NCBI GenBank assembly: GCA_036265915.1
Contig: DATAOC010000046.1
Coordinates: forward strand, 12,452-76,451
Length of the DNA: 64,000 nt
From: AR12 sp036265915
GTDB lineage: Bacteria; Methylomirabilota; Methylomirabilia; Rokubacteriales; CSP1-6
Direction: 5' to 3'
Below, piece after piece: positions 25,103 to 33,640 of this stretch (position 1 is the first letter of the stretch; each line of letters starts with the position of its first letter). The notes under the pieces were generated by a model. It was not told the DNA's origin, made no database searches, and saw only the letters and a list, made by a program, of their open reading frames with translations. Both the position numbers and the translations under genes were made by a program.

Positions 25103-26230
25103 ATGCGCGGCCGCCTCGCCGGACCGATGTTCGCCGTGCTCGCGCTGGTGTCGGTGGCCGACGCCGGCGAGCCCACCGAGCGGCTTCGCGCGCTGTTCGA
25201 GCAGGCCAATCACGTCCTGACGTCGCCCGACGAGGGGCGCGGCTTCGACGAGCGACTGTCCGCCATCCGCGCGCTCGTCGGCGAGCTCTTCGATGCGCGG
25301 GAAGCGGCCGCCGCCGCCCTGGGGCGGGAGTGGCAGGCGCGGACGGCGGCTCAGCGCGCCGAGTTTGCGCGTCTGTATGCCGAGCTGGTCGAGCGCGCAT
25401 ACCTTGCCTGGGTCGGCGGCCGGGCCCGGCTGCACGGCGACGGCGTGCGGGTGGCGTTCGTGTCCGAGTCGACGAAGGGCGAGACGTCCAGCGTCGTCAC
25501 GACGCTCAGCACGCGCGGCGCCGGCGAGGTGCCCGTCGAGTACCGCATGCGACGCCGCGAGGGGCGCTGGCTGGTGCAGGACGTCGTCGTCGACGGACTG
25601 AGCGTCGCCGACAGCTACCGCGTCCAGTTCCAGCGCGTCCTGCACAGCGGGGGCTACGGCGAGCTCATGGCCCGCATCCAGGAGAAGTTCTCGGCGTCGG
25701 CGCTGGCCGAGCCGCCCGCGCCGCTGCGCGTGGCGAGCGTCAACCCCGTCTCCGACGCGCCGGCCGTCGAGGCCAGCGCGGCGACCACGGCCGCGGTGTC
25801 GACCGCGCTGAGCATCGCCAGCTCTCCGAGCGCGGCGATCGCCCCGAGCGCCGCGACACCCACGCCGCCGCCGGCGCCGCGGACCCCGTCGCCGGCGACA
25901 GCGGTGGCCGTCACGTCCCCCGCGGCGCCGGCAGCACGCGGCTCGGTGCCGTCACCGCTCGAGTCGGTGGGCCGCGCGACGAGTCCGAGTCCGCCGGGGT
26001 CGACTCCGAAGGCGTTCTGGCTCCAGCTGGGCGCCTTCCGCGACACCGACGCGGTGACCCGGCTGGTCGAGCGCCTGCGCGATCGCCAGGTGACCGTGAC
26101 GACTGGCGGGCCGCGGACCGCGCCGCTGACGCGCGTGCTCCTCGGGCCCTTCGTCGACCGTGCCGCTGCCGCCGCCGCGCTCCGTCAGCTCGCCGCCGCC
26201 GGGTACCGCGCCATCATCGCTCTCGAGTAG
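25103..26230 (+). CDS. MlaC/Ttg2D-type lipid-binding domain fused to a SPOR domain
   Basis: The 375-aa protein has a signal peptide (cleavage near ADAGE). Residues about 25-195 are a MlaC/Ttg2D-like domain (LTSPDEGRGFDERL, then AEFARLYAELVERAYL, VEYRMRRREGRWLVQDVVVDG-type sequence). A long Ala/Ser/Thr/Pro linker covers about 200-290, and a C-terminal SPOR domain (WLQLGAF, VLLGPF, 295-375) follows. MlaC carries phospholipids across the periplasm; SPOR binds denuded septal glycan. The fusion suggests a periplasmic lipid carrier sent to division sites, an inference from domains only. No mlaFEDB genes are nearby. Confidence 0.85.
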   Translation: MRGRLAGPMFAVLALVSVADAGEPTERLRALFEQANHVLTSPDEGRGFDERLSAIRALVGELFDAREAAAAALGREWQARTAAQRAEFARLYAELVERAYLAWVGGRARLHGDGVRVAFVSESTKGETSSVVTTLSTRGAGEVPVEYRMRRREGRWLVQDVVVDGLSVADSYRVQFQRVLHSGGYGELMARIQEKFSASALAEPPAPLRVASVNPVSDAPAVEASAATTAAVSTALSIASSPSAAIAPSAATPTPPPAPRTPSPATAVAVTSPAAPAARGSVPSPLESVGRATSPSPPGSTPKAFWLQLGAFRDTDAVTRLVERLRDRQVTVTTGGPRTAPLTRVLLGPFVDRAAAAAALRQLAAAGYRAIIALE

Positions 26231-26245
26231 CACGCCGCCGCCCGG

Positions 26246-27361
26246 ATGCTTCGCGAGGTCGTCACGCTCTTCTTGAAGCTCGGCGTGATCGGCTTCGGCG
26301 GGCCCGCGGCCCACATCGCGCTCATGCGGGACGAGGTCGTGCGCCGGCGCCGCTGGGTCGACGACGCCCGGTTCCTGGACCTGCTCGGGATGACGAATCT
26401 CATTCCGGGGCCCAACTCCACCGAGATGGCGATTCACCTCGGGTACGTGCGCGCGGGCTGGCCGGGCCTGCTGCTCGGCGGAGCCGCGTTCATCGTGCCC
26501 GCCATGATCACCGTGCTCGCGCTCGCCTGGGCCTACGTGGCCTACGGCGCGCGCCCCGAAGCGTCGGCGGCGCTGTACGGCATCAAGCCGGTGATCATCG
26601 CCATCGTCCTGCACGCGGCGTGGGCGCTGACGCGGACGGCGGTGAAGACCGCGCTGCTCGGCGTGGTGGCGGTCGTCAGCATCGCACTGTACGCGGCCGG
26701 CGCGCACGAGCTGGCGATCCTGCTCGGCGCCGGCGGCGTCACCGCGCTGGCCCGCGCGGCGCCGCGACGTGACGTCGCGGCGCTCCTGCTGCAGCTGCCA
26801 GCGACGGGCGGCGCCGCAGTGGCCGTGTCCGGGGGCGTGTCGCTGGGGGCGCTGTGCCTCGTGTTCCTCAAGATCGGGGCGGTTCTCTATGGCAGCGGGT
26901 ACGTGCTGCTCGCTTTCTTGCGCAGCGACCTGGTCGAGCGATATCACTGGCTCAGCGACCGCCAGCTGCTGGACGCGGTCGCCATCGGCCAGTTCACGCC
27001 GGGACCCGTCTTCACGACGGCGACGTTCATCGGATATGTGCTGGCGGGATGGGTGGGCGGCGTGCTCGCCACCATCGCCATCTTTCTACCCTCCTTCGTG
27101 TTCGTCGCGCTCAGCCAGCCGCTCGTTCCGTGGATCCGCCGGTCCGCCGGCGCCGCCGCGTTCCTCGACGGCGTCAACGCCGCTGCGCTCGGCCTCATGC
27201 TCGCCGTGACCGGCCAGCTGGCGCGCGCGGCCGTCGTCGATGCGCCCACACTGGCGCTCGGCGTCATCGCGCTCCTTCTCCTCCTGCGGTTCCGCGTGAA
27301 CTCCGCGTGGCTCGTCGCCGGCGGCGCCGCCATCGGTCTCGCCCTCCACGGACGCGGGTGA
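26246..27361 (+). CDS. chrA: Chromate transporter, two-domain ChrA
   Basis: The 371-aa membrane protein is built of two homologous halves of the CHR family. The first has LGVIGFGGPAAH and NLIPGPNSTE; the second has LKIGAVLYGSGYVLLAFL and IGQFTPGPVFTTA. These FGGP and PGP motifs define the family. It exports chromate, or another oxyanion, from the cytoplasm. Short-chain forms are one half only; this is the long, fused form. It begins 15 bp after the MlaC-SPOR stop. Confidence 0.94.
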   Translation: MLREVVTLFLKLGVIGFGGPAAHIALMRDEVVRRRRWVDDARFLDLLGMTNLIPGPNSTEMAIHLGYVRAGWPGLLLGGAAFIVPAMITVLALAWAYVAYGARPEASAALYGIKPVIIAIVLHAAWALTRTAVKTALLGVVAVVSIALYAAGAHELAILLGAGGVTALARAAPRRDVAALLLQLPATGGAAVAVSGGVSLGALCLVFLKIGAVLYGSGYVLLAFLRSDLVERYHWLSDRQLLDAVAIGQFTPGPVFTTATFIGYVLAGWVGGVLATIAIFLPSFVFVALSQPLVPWIRRSAGAAAFLDGVNAAALGLMLAVTGQLARAAVVDAPTLALGVIALLLLLRFRVNSAWLVAGGAAIGLALHGRG

Positions 27362-27446
27362 CGATGCAGCGGGTTGACAGCCGCGCGGTGCGCCGACGAT
27401 AGTTCGCTCGCCGGTCCGTGTGCCGGCGACCTCGAGGGGGAGCCAG

Positions 27447-27818
27447 GTGGAGCGCGCATTCTTCGTGATTGGCTGCGTGTCGGCCGCGGTGGCGGTGGCG
27501 CTCGGGGCCTTCGGCGCCCATGGCCTGCGGCAGCGCCTCGTGCCCGACATGCTGACGACGTTCGAGGTCGGCGTCCGCTACCACATGTACCACGCCCTCG
27601 CGCTCATCGGCGTCGCGCTGGCGCTCGGGCGATGGCCGCTGCCTGCGCTCGTCGTCGCCGGCTGGCTGTTCGTCGCCGGCACGCTCGTCTTCTCCGGCAC
27701 GCTGTACTTGCTGGCGGTCACGGGCCAGCGCTGGCTCGGCGCGGTCACGCCACTGGGCGGGCTGGCGCTCATCGCGGGCTGGGTCGCGCTCGCCTGGGGC
27801 GCGTGGACACGGCCCTGA
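27447..27818 (+). CDS. DUF423 family membrane protein (YgdD-like)
   Basis: The 123-aa protein has four membrane helices and the family signature GAFGAHGL at about 21-28 followed by YHMYHALAL. The GTG at 27447 is chosen because a GGGGGAG site lies 5-11 nt upstream and it gives the usual N terminus; an in-frame GTG at 27420 would add nine residues. Function is unknown. The 3' end overlaps tag by 16 bp. Confidence 0.88.
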   Translation: MERAFFVIGCVSAAVAVALGAFGAHGLRQRLVPDMLTTFEVGVRYHMYHALALIGVALALGRWPLPALVVAGWLFVAGTLVFSGTLYLLAVTGQRWLGAVTPLGGLALIAGWVALAWGAWTRP

Positions 27819-28387
27819 AGCGCTGTCCGTGGGCCGCGGGCCAGGCGATGGCGCGCTATCACGACCGCGAGTGGGGCGTGCCGCTGCACGACGATCGCCG
27901 GCTCTTCGAGTTCCTGATCCTCGAGGGCGCCCAGGCCGGGTTGAGCTGGTCGACCATCCTCAACAAGCGCGCGGCGTACCGCCGCGCGTTCGCCCGCTTC
28001 GAGGTACGCGCGGTCGCCCGCTTCACGGCCGCACGGCAGCGTGCGCTGCTGCGCGATGTCGGCATCGTCCGCAACCGCGCGAAGATCGCCGCCGCCGTCG
28101 ACAACGCGCGCGCGTTCCTGGCCGTGCAGCGCGAGCACGGCTCGTTCGACGCGTACGTGTGGCGGTTCGTCGGCGGCCGACCACGGCAGAACCGCTGGCG
28201 CACGCCGGCCGAGGTGCCGGCCGTGAGCGACGTCGCGGACACGCTGAGCCGGGATCTTCGCGCGCGCGGCTTCCGGTTCGTGGGGCCGACCATCTGCTAT
28301 GCGTTCATGCAGGCGACCGGCATGGTCAACGACCATCTCGTCGGCTGCTTCCGTCGCCGCGAGGTCGAGCGGCTCGGCGCGTCGTGA
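27803..28387 (+). CDS. tag: DNA-3-methyladenine glycosylase I
   Basis: The 194-aa base-excision enzyme has the Tag zinc site Cys8, His20, His178 and Cys182, spaced as in the E. coli enzyme, and the catalytic-pocket Glu41 in LEGAQAGLSW. It removes 3-methyladenine from alkylated DNA. The GTG start at 27803 lies inside the DUF423 gene, and the resulting N terminus (KRCPWA) matches the family. Confidence 0.95.
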   Translation: MDTALKRCPWAAGQAMARYHDREWGVPLHDDRRLFEFLILEGAQAGLSWSTILNKRAAYRRAFARFEVRAVARFTAARQRALLRDVGIVRNRAKIAAAVDNARAFLAVQREHGSFDAYVWRFVGGRPRQNRWRTPAEVPAVSDVADTLSRDLRARGFRFVGPTICYAFMQATGMVNDHLVGCFRRREVERLGAS

Positions 28388-28420
28388 TAGGCTCTCAGCA
28401 CCATCTCGGGAGGACAGCAC

Positions 28421-28606
28421 ATGCCGAACATCACGGTGCAGTGGTACGCGGGACGGACGGACCAGCAGAAGCGTGAGCTGACGAAGGCGATCACCGAGGC
28501 GATGGTGAAGATCGGCAAGACGTCCGCCGACCAGGTGCACATCGTCTTCCAGGATGTCGAGAAGTCGAACTGGGGGCACAACGGCAAGCTGGCGAGCGAC
28601 GGCTGA
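28421..28606 (+). CDS. 4-oxalocrotonate tautomerase family protein
   Basis: The 61-aa subunit begins M-PNITVQWYAGRT, so removal of Met exposes the catalytic Pro1, and it continues with QKRELTKAITEAM and the VHIVFQDV strand. Such proteins form hexamers and tautomerise or dehalogenate small unsaturated acids. The second basic residue (Arg11 region) is retained. A GGGAGG site precedes the ATG. It stands alone between tag and topoisomerase. Confidence 0.92.
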   Translation: MPNITVQWYAGRTDQQKRELTKAITEAMVKIGKTSADQVHIVFQDVEKSNWGHNGKLASDG

Positions 28607-28618
28607 GGCGACGCGGCG

Positions 28619-29728
28619 CTAGGCCGCGCGCGCGGCGGCTCCGGCGTGCGCGAGCCGCTGCTGCAGCATCCCGAGCACGACGGCCTCGTCGCCACTGAGG
28701 CCGGCCACGTCCTCCACGATCGCCCGCTCCGTGCGGCGGCGGAACGCGTCGAGGGTGACGCCGTCGAGATAGGCGTCGAGCACCGCGGGGTGCACGTAGC
28801 ACTTGCGACAGATCGTCGGCGTGTTCCCGAGCCGGCGCGCGACGGACTCGACCGCGCGCAGGATGTTGCGCCGGGCCTGGCGCTTCGAGGTGAACGCGGC
28901 CACCTCGCTGAGCGCGAGCGCGGCCAGCACCGTGCCCGCCCATGTCCGGAAATCCTTTGCGGTGAAGTCGGCGCCGGTGATCTCGCGCAGGTAGCCGTTC
29001 ACGTCGGCAGAGTCGATGACCTGCCGGCGTCCCTCGTCGTCGACGTACTGGAACAGCTCCTGGCCCGGGAGCTCCTGGCACCGCCGCACGACGCGCGCGA
29101 GCCGTGGATCCCGGACGTCGACCTCGTGCTCCTTTCCGCTCTTGCCGCGAAAGCGAAAGCGCAGTGTCGAGCCGGACACGGCCACGTGGCGGTCGCGCAT
29201 GGTCGTGAGGCCGAACGATCCGTTCTGCCGCGCGTACTCCGCGTTGCCGACGCGGATCAGCGTGCTCTCGAGCAGGCGCACCACCGTCGCCAGGACCTTG
29301 TCGCGCGGCAGGCCGGGCAGGGCCAGATCCTTCTCGACGCGCGCGCGGATGCTCGGCAGCGTCTCCGCAAAGGCGAGCATCCGCGCGTACTTTGCCTCGT
29401 CGCGGACCGCGCGCCAGCGGGGGTGGTAGCGGTACTGCTTGCGTCCGCGCGCGTCGCGTCCGATGGCCTGGATGTGTCCGTGCGGCGCGGCGCAGATCCA
29501 GACGTCGGTCCAGGCCGGCGGGATGGCGAGCGACCGGATCCGCCCCAGCGTCTCGGCGTCGCGGACGCGTCGCCCGTGCGCGTCGACGTACGTGAAGAAC
29601 TTTCCAGCCCGGCGCCGCGCGATGCCCGGTCGGCCTTCGGTGACGTACGTCAAACCGGCCAGTTTTGCCGACTCCACCGGGTCACTCACGATGCGCGGCA
29701 GCGAGCGGCGGCGTCGGGCTCTCGGCAT
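28619..29728 (-). CDS. DNA topoisomerase IB (poxvirus-like)
   Basis: The 369-aa protein starts at ATG 29728 (a longer frame upstream lacks a plausible start). It has the N-terminal domain (GKFFTYVDAHGRRV, IPPAWTDVWI), and the catalytic set includes Arg/Lys in GKEHEV, DFRTWAGT and the nucleophile Tyr in CRKCYVHPAV. It relaxes supercoils by a 3'-phosphotyrosyl intermediate. Bacterial homologues are about 340-370 aa. It is divergent from treZ with a 28-bp gap. Confidence 0.93.
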   Translation of the reverse strand: MPRARRRRSLPRIVSDPVESAKLAGLTYVTEGRPGIARRRAGKFFTYVDAHGRRVRDAETLGRIRSLAIPPAWTDVWICAAPHGHIQAIGRDARGRKQYRYHPRWRAVRDEAKYARMLAFAETLPSIRARVEKDLALPGLPRDKVLATVVRLLESTLIRVGNAEYARQNGSFGLTTMRDRHVAVSGSTLRFRFRGKSGKEHEVDVRDPRLARVVRRCQELPGQELFQYVDDEGRRQVIDSADVNGYLREITGADFTAKDFRTWAGTVLAALALSEVAAFTSKRQARRNILRAVESVARRLGNTPTICRKCYVHPAVLDAYLDGVTLDAFRRRTERAIVEDVAGLSGDEAVVLGMLQQRLAHAGAAARAA

Positions 29729-29756
29729 GGTCCTTGAAGCTCGTTCAGCAAGGGCT

Positions 29757-31613
29757 ATGCCGGCGCGACGACTTCCGATCGGAGCCGAGCTGCGGGGCGC
29801 TGCAACGGAGTTCCGCGTCTGGGCGCCACGCGCGCGCTCTGTCGACGTCGTCAGCCAGTACGGAGACGTCACGCCGCTTCTGGCGGAGGAGCGCGGCTAC
29901 TTCTGCGGCACGGCGCCGCTGCGGGAGGGCGATCGCTATCGCTATCGCCTCGACGGCGGAGAGCTCTATCCCGATCCAGCGTCCCGCCGACAGCCGGAGG
30001 GACCGCACGGTCCGTCCGAGGTCGTCAATCCGGATGCGTTCCGCTGGACCGACGGCGGATGGCGCGGTGTCACACGCCGCGGGCAGGTCATCTACGAGAT
30101 GCACGTGGGCACGTTCACGCGCGAGGGCACGTGGGCGTCGGCGGCACGTCAGCTGGCCGAGCTCGCGCGCTTCGGGATCACGGTAATCGAGATGATGCCG
30201 GTGGCCGACTTCCCGGGGCACTTCGGCTGGGGCTACGACGGCGTGGCGCTCTTCGCGCCGACGCGTCTGTACGGCGCGCCCGACGACCTGCGCGCCTTCG
30301 TCGACCGCGCGCACGGAGTCGGCATCGCGGTCATCCTCGACGTCGTCTACAATCACCTCGGCCCGGACGGCAATTATCTCGGCGCCTACTCGCCCGATTA
30401 CTTCACCGATCGCTACGTCAACGAGTGGGGCGAGGCGGTGAACTTCGATGGACCCGACGCGGAGCCGGTGCGCGAGTTCTTCGCCTCGAACGCGGCGTAC
30501 TGGATCGACGAGTTCCACATGGACGGGCTCCGGTTCGACGCCACCCAGCAGATCTTCGACGCCTCGCCGGAGCACATTCTCGCCGACATGGCGCGACGTG
30601 CGCGGGCGGCGGCGCCGGACCGCCGCGTCTTCCTCGTCGCCGAGAACGAGCCGCAGGAGGCGCGCGTGGTACGCCCGCCGGAGCGCGGCGGCTTCGGCTT
30701 CGACGCGATGTGGAACGACGACTTCCACCACACGGCGCGCGTGGCACTGACCGGGCGCTCCGAGGCGTACTACTCGGACTACAAAGGCCGGCCGCAGGAG
30801 CTGATCTCGGCGGTGAAGCGCGGCTTCCTCTACCAGGGTCAGCACTACGCCTGGCAGCGCAAGCGGCGCGGCGCTCCGGCGTGGGACATGCCGCCCGCGG
30901 CGTTCGTCGCCTACACGCAGAACCACGACCAGGTCGCGAACACCGCGCGCGGGCAGCGCCTGCACGCGACGGAGAGCGCCGGCCGGTGGCGCGCGCTCAC
31001 GGCGCTGCTGCTGCTCGGGCCGGCCACGCCGATGCTGTTTCAAGGCCAGGAGTTCGCGGCCTCCGCGCCGTTCGTCTACTTCGCCGACCATCGTCCCGAC
31101 CTCGCGGCGCTCGTGAGCAAGGGGCGGCGCGAGTTCCTGGCGCAATTCCCCAGCATCGCGGCCGCCGAGGTCAGCGCCTGCGTGCCCGATCCGGGCGACG
31201 CGTCGACCTTCGAACGCTGCAAGCTGGACCTGGGCGAGCGCGAGCGACACGCCGAGGCCTACGCGTTCCACCACGATCTGCTCACGCTGCGCCGCGAGGA
31301 CGCCGTGTTCCGCACGCAGGCGGCGCACGGCATCGATGGCGCCGTGCTCGGACCGGAGGCGTTCGTGCTGCGCTTCTTCGGTGAGGCAGGGGACGATCGG
31401 CTCCTGGTGGTGAACCTGGGCCCCGACCTGCCGCTGAGCGTGATGCCGGAGCCACTGCTGGCGCCGCCCGAGCAGCGCCGCTGGGAGATCACCTGGTCGA
31501 CCGACGATCCCCGCTACGGCGGCTGCGGTGCCGCGCCGTTCGACACCGATGGCCCGTGGCGGCTTGGCGCGCACTCAGCACTGGTGCTGCGTCCCGCGTC
31601 GCGGCTCGGCTGA
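29757..31613 (+). CDS. treZ: Malto-oligosyltrehalose trehalohydrolase
   Basis: The 618-aa GH13 enzyme has an N-terminal beta domain (GAELRGAATEFRVWAPRA), then YEMHVGTFTREGTW and DVVYNHLGPDGNYL. The nucleophile is the Asp in DGLRFDATQ, the acid/base is the Glu in VAENEPQ, and NHDQVAN is the third site. LFQGQEFA is typical of TreZ. It frees trehalose from maltooligosyl-trehalose. Its usual partner treY is not in the window. It overlaps the next gene by one base, indicating an alpha-glucan/trehalose operon. Start chosen at ATG 29757 after AAGGGC. Confidence 0.94.
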   Translation: MPARRLPIGAELRGAATEFRVWAPRARSVDVVSQYGDVTPLLAEERGYFCGTAPLREGDRYRYRLDGGELYPDPASRRQPEGPHGPSEVVNPDAFRWTDGGWRGVTRRGQVIYEMHVGTFTREGTWASAARQLAELARFGITVIEMMPVADFPGHFGWGYDGVALFAPTRLYGAPDDLRAFVDRAHGVGIAVILDVVYNHLGPDGNYLGAYSPDYFTDRYVNEWGEAVNFDGPDAEPVREFFASNAAYWIDEFHMDGLRFDATQQIFDASPEHILADMARRARAAAPDRRVFLVAENEPQEARVVRPPERGGFGFDAMWNDDFHHTARVALTGRSEAYYSDYKGRPQELISAVKRGFLYQGQHYAWQRKRRGAPAWDMPPAAFVAYTQNHDQVANTARGQRLHATESAGRWRALTALLLLGPATPMLFQGQEFAASAPFVYFADHRPDLAALVSKGRREFLAQFPSIAAAEVSACVPDPGDASTFERCKLDLGERERHAEAYAFHHDLLTLRREDAVFRTQAAHGIDGAVLGPEAFVLRFFGEAGDDRLLVVNLGPDLPLSVMPEPLLAPPEQRRWEITWSTDDPRYGGCGAAPFDTDGPWRLGAHSALVLRPASRLG

Positions 31614-33640
31614 TGGACCGACTCGTGCGCCGCCTCGACATGGGCGTCGTTCGCACGCGCGACGGCGACGCGCTCCGGGACCGCGAATGGCTCGTCACCA
31701 ACGGTCTCGGCGGCTACGCCTCCGGCACCATCGGCGGCGTGCCGACCCGGCGCTATCACGGCCTGCTCATCGCGGCGATGCCGGCCCCGCTCGGACGCGT
31801 GGTCATGCTGAACCAGATCATCGAGTCGGTCCGGGCCGGCGACGGCGCCGCCTACGCGCTCGGCGGATCGGACACGGTCGGTGGTGATTTGAGGGAGTTC
31901 CGACTCGAAGAGGGCTTGCCGGTCTGGGTCTACCGCGCCGGCGACGCGGTCGTGGAGAAGCGCCTGCTGATGCCGCATCGGCAGAACACGGTGCACCTGC
32001 GATACCGGCTGATCGAGGGAAAGACCGCGCTGCGACTCAGCCTGCGCGCCGCGCTGCACTTCCGACTCCACGAGGCGCCGGTGAGCGAGGCGCAGGACGT
32101 GACCTACACGCTGAGCGTCAGCGGCGACCGCTACGAGGTGCGCGGGCCCGCACGGCTGCCGACGCTGCGGCTCTTCTTGCACGGCCAGCACGCGAGCTTC
32201 ACGGTGGAGCGCCGGCACACCGACGATGTCTCGTACGAGGTCGAGAGCAGCCGCGGCTACGCCGATCGCGGCGCCCTGTGGAGCCCCGGCGAGTTCCACG
32301 CCGATCTCGAGATGGCGCAGGAGGCCACGCTCGTTGCCTCCACGGAGGACTGGGGCGTGATGCTGGCGCTCGGTCCCGAGGCCGCGCGCGGGGCGGAGCG
32401 CGAGCGCCGACGCCGGCTGCTCGCCGCGGCGCCGGCGCACGCGCGCAGCGGCATGGCGGGCGAGCTCGTCCTCGCCGCCGACCAGTTCGTCGTCACGCCG
32501 GCGGGTCGCGTGGAAGACGCCGCGCGCGCCCGCGCCTCCGGCGACGAGGTGCGCACCGTGATCGCCGGCTATCACTGGTTCACCGACTGGGGACGCGACA
32601 CGATGATCAGCCTCGAGGGCCTGACGCTCGCCACCGGGCGCTACCCCGAGGCCGGCTTCATTCTCCGGACCTTTGCGCACTCCGTCCGCGACGGTCTGAT
32701 CCCGAATTTGTTTCCCGAGGGGGAGAACCACGGCGTTTATCACACCGCGGACGCGACGCTGTGGTTCTTTCACGCGCTCGACCGGTACGTCGAAGCGACG
32801 CACGACCGGACGACGCTGGCTCTGCTGCTGCCGGTGCTTCGCGAGATCGTGGGCCATCACGTGCGCGGCACCCGCTTCGGCATCGGCGTGGATCCCGCCG
32901 ATGGCCTGCTGCGCGAGGGCTTCGCGGCGCTGCCGTTGACGTGGATGGATGCCAAGGTCGGCGACTGGATCGTCACGCCCCGGCGCGGCAAGCCCGTCGA
33001 GATCAACGCGCTCTGGTACAACGCGCTGCGCCTGCTGGAGCGGTGGACGCGCGAGACGGACGGCGACACCGCCGCTCAGCCCTACGCCGAGCACGCCGCC
33101 CAGGTCGCGCGCGCCTTCAACTCGCGATTCTGGTACAAGGACGGCGAGTATCTCTACGACATCGTCGACGGCGACGACGGCGACGACGCCGCCTGCCGCC
33201 CGAACCAGATCTTCGCCGTCTCGCTGCCGCACCCGGTGCTCGACGCGGCCCGCTGGGAGCGCGTCGTCGACGTGGTGCGCGAGCGGCTGCTCACGCCGTT
33301 CGGGCTGCGCTCGCTCTCACGCGAGCATCCCGACTACAAGGCGCGATACTTCGGCGACCTGCGCGCCCGTGACGCGGCCTATCACGAGGGGACGGTGTGG
33401 GCATGGCTGATCGGCCCGTTCGTCGACGCGTGGCTGCGCGTGCACCCCGCCGACCGCGCCGGAGCCGCCCGGTGGCTGGCCGCCTTCGACGGTCACCTCA
33501 GCGACGCGTGCGTCGGCAGCATCAGCGAGATCTTCGATGCCGAGCCGCCGTTCACGCCGCGCGGGTGCATCGCCCAGGCGTGGAGCGTGGCGGAGGTGCT
33601 ACGGGCGTGGCTGCTGTGTGCGGCGCCCGCCTACCAGTGA
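31613..33640 (+). CDS. Amylo-alpha-1,6-glucosidase (glycogen debranching enzyme family)
   Basis: The 675-aa protein has a bacterial GDE N-terminal domain (NGLGGYASGTIGGVPTRRYHGLL) and a C-terminal (alpha/alpha)6 GH133-type domain. The latter has WFTDWGRDTMIS with the catalytic Asp, LTWMDA, and SISEIFDAEPPF near the end. It removes alpha-1,6 branches from glycogen, giving linear chains that can feed trehalose synthesis together with TreZ. The ATG overlaps the treZ TGA. The 3' end overlaps the convergent metallo-hydrolase gene by 10 bp. Confidence 0.93.
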   Translation: MDRLVRRLDMGVVRTRDGDALRDREWLVTNGLGGYASGTIGGVPTRRYHGLLIAAMPAPLGRVVMLNQIIESVRAGDGAAYALGGSDTVGGDLREFRLEEGLPVWVYRAGDAVVEKRLLMPHRQNTVHLRYRLIEGKTALRLSLRAALHFRLHEAPVSEAQDVTYTLSVSGDRYEVRGPARLPTLRLFLHGQHASFTVERRHTDDVSYEVESSRGYADRGALWSPGEFHADLEMAQEATLVASTEDWGVMLALGPEAARGAERERRRRLLAAAPAHARSGMAGELVLAADQFVVTPAGRVEDAARARASGDEVRTVIAGYHWFTDWGRDTMISLEGLTLATGRYPEAGFILRTFAHSVRDGLIPNLFPEGENHGVYHTADATLWFFHALDRYVEATHDRTTLALLLPVLREIVGHHVRGTRFGIGVDPADGLLREGFAALPLTWMDAKVGDWIVTPRRGKPVEINALWYNALRLLERWTRETDGDTAAQPYAEHAAQVARAFNSRFWYKDGEYLYDIVDGDDGDDAACRPNQIFAVSLPHPVLDAARWERVVDVVRERLLTPFGLRSLSREHPDYKARYFGDLRARDAAYHEGTVWAWLIGPFVDAWLRVHPADRAGAARWLAAFDGHLSDACVGSISEIFDAEPPFTPRGCIAQAWSVAEVLRAWLLCAAPAYQ

